DNA of 64,000 bases from contig JABIDL010000037.1 of NCBI GenBank assembly GCA_018651745.1, forward strand, positions 50,136 to 114,135, given 5' to 3'. Position 1 is the first letter of the stretch. Each line of letters starts with the position of its first letter. Source of the stretch: Candidatus Neomarinimicrobiota bacterium. Lineage in GTDB: Bacteria; Fidelibacterota; Marinisomatia; Marinisomatales; TCS55. Both the position numbers and the translations under genes were made by a program. This document shows positions 63,366-64,000 of this stretch, in pieces. The notes under the pieces were generated by a model, which ran no database searches, was not told the origin of the DNA, and saw nothing but the letters and a program-made list of their open reading frames with translations.

Positions 63366-64000
63366 ATGAGATTCAAACACATTATTTGGGATTGGAATGG
63401 GACTTTGCTCGATGATCGATGGCTTACGGTTGAGTCAATGAATCTTCTGCTCGATAGGCGGAAGATGAAACGCATTACAGAAAAGTCGTATCGAGATGTA
63501 TTCAGATTTCCGGTGAAGGATTATTATGTCAAACTCGGATTTGATTTTAAAAAAGAGCCCTTTTCAATATCCGGGACAGAATTCATTGTTGAATACAATA
63601 AGCGCGCTCACGAGCCAAAGCTGCATGGCGGCGTAAGTGAGTCACTTAAAACTTTAAAAGAGAAGGGAATCCGCCATTCAATTTTGTCTGCGAGCAAACA
63701 GGATATTTTGAATACACTGATGGTTGAATATGGATTATCAGAATTGTTTGATCATGTTATTGGACAAAATAATCATTATGCACACGGCAAAACAGAAGCC
63801 GGAAAGGAATTAATCTCGATGATTGATGAAGATCAGAATCAGATTTTATTTGTTGGTGATACCATTCATGATTATGAAGTGGCATCTGCTTTAAATATCG
63901 ATTGCGCTTTACTTACCTGCGGGCATACGAGTACAAATAGATTGAAAGAAACATCTGCACATTGTTTTTCCGGTTTTCAAGACCTAATGCAGTTTATTAA
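63366..64000 (+). CDS. HAD-family phosphatase (phosphoglycolate phosphatase-like), cut by window edge
   Basis: A HAD hydrolase open to the right edge (about 211 residues seen). Motif I is WDWNGTLLDD: the nucleophile Asp is kept, but the second Asp of DxDGT is Asn. Motif II is ILSASKQ, the Lys of motif III is in HGKTEAG, and motif IV is FVGDTIHD. The alpha-helical cap lies at about residues 15-95. Typical relatives dephosphorylate phosphoglycolate or similar small molecules. The C-terminus is probably nearly complete. Confidence 0.87.
   Translation, partial: MRFKHIIWDWNGTLLDDRWLTVESMNLLLDRRKMKRITEKSYRDVFRFPVKDYYVKLGFDFKKEPFSISGTEFIVEYNKRAHEPKLHGGVSESLKTLKEKGIRHSILSASKQDILNTLMVEYGLSELFDHVIGQNNHYAHGKTEAGKELISMIDEDQNQILFVGDTIHDYEVASALNIDCALLTCGHTSTNRLKETSAHCFSGFQDLMQFI

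Noticed and set aside
1-64000. CRISPR array, prophage, toxin-antitoxin or known defence system
   Set aside because: No regularly spaced repeats, phage structural genes, or recognisable defence domains were seen.

Overview
The window looks like a chromosomal segment of a low-GC, Gram-negative marine-type bacterium of the Fibrobacterota-Chlorobiota-Bacteroidota (FCB) side of the tree. Candidatus Marinimicrobia (SAR406) is my best guess. The reasons are: an outer membrane (LptD, a TonB-dependent receptor, many lipoproteins); several exported proteins ending in a type IX secretion (T9SS) type-A sorting domain with a YPNPFNP-like motif; a CRTAC1-like FG-GAP lipoprotein; and SpmA/SpmB homologues with no other sporulation genes. 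Taxonomy is inferred from gene content, not from a marker phylogeny.

Layout. 1-15175: exported and cell-wall genes. These are a T9SS cargo protein cut by the left edge, a serine beta-lactamase-like lipoprotein, a giant FG-GAP/ASPIC lipoprotein, a PBP4-type carboxypeptidase, an LD-carboxypeptidase, SpmA-SpmB, a T9SS-tagged NlpC/P60-like protein, a second (exported) LD-carboxypeptidase and a T9SS-tagged amidase. Together they read as a muropeptide-trimming neighbourhood. 15225-17598: a compact preQ0/preQ1 operon (queC-queE-queD-queF) between two tRNA-Lys genes. 17599-18549: a hairpin-rich non-coding stretch, tmRNA, two palindromes and a decaying GIY-YIG ORF. 18588-30408: housekeeping genes (MarC, ArgS, RsfS, LytR_C protein, MnmA, cysteine desulfurase, phosphoesterase, PfkB kinase, TPR lipoprotein, DUF58-MoxR pair).

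30475-35785 looks like a small accessory island. It holds a decayed gene, a two-gene operon of T9SS cargo (a beta-helix protein and an exported class-II glutamine-amidotransferase-like protein) and the remnant of an IS1595-type transposase. 35810-40033: peptide/amino-acid scavenging genes (M20 amidohydrolase, gamma-glutamyltransferase, aminotransferase). 40052-42736: a TonB-dependent receptor with a clear terminator. 42934-48844: glyS, a lone CcmH-like protein, topA, hisS and a DUF2007 protein. 48912-54948: LptD, FKBP, M1 peptidase, tRNA-Thr. 55001-64000: a YidD-like fusion, a divergent 5'-nucleotidase-like protein, a nucleotide-transporter/HEAT/cNMP fusion, a 2,4-dienoyl-CoA reductase-like SDR, a ROK kinase, a Nudix CoA hydrolase, and a HAD phosphatase cut by the right edge.

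I saw no CRISPR array, prophage, intact insertion sequence, known defence system or rRNA operon. The most unusual items are the exported amidotransferase with Ser in place of the catalytic Cys, the island around it, the unexplained hairpin cluster next to ssrA, and an in-frame palindromic element inside a T9SS sorting domain.
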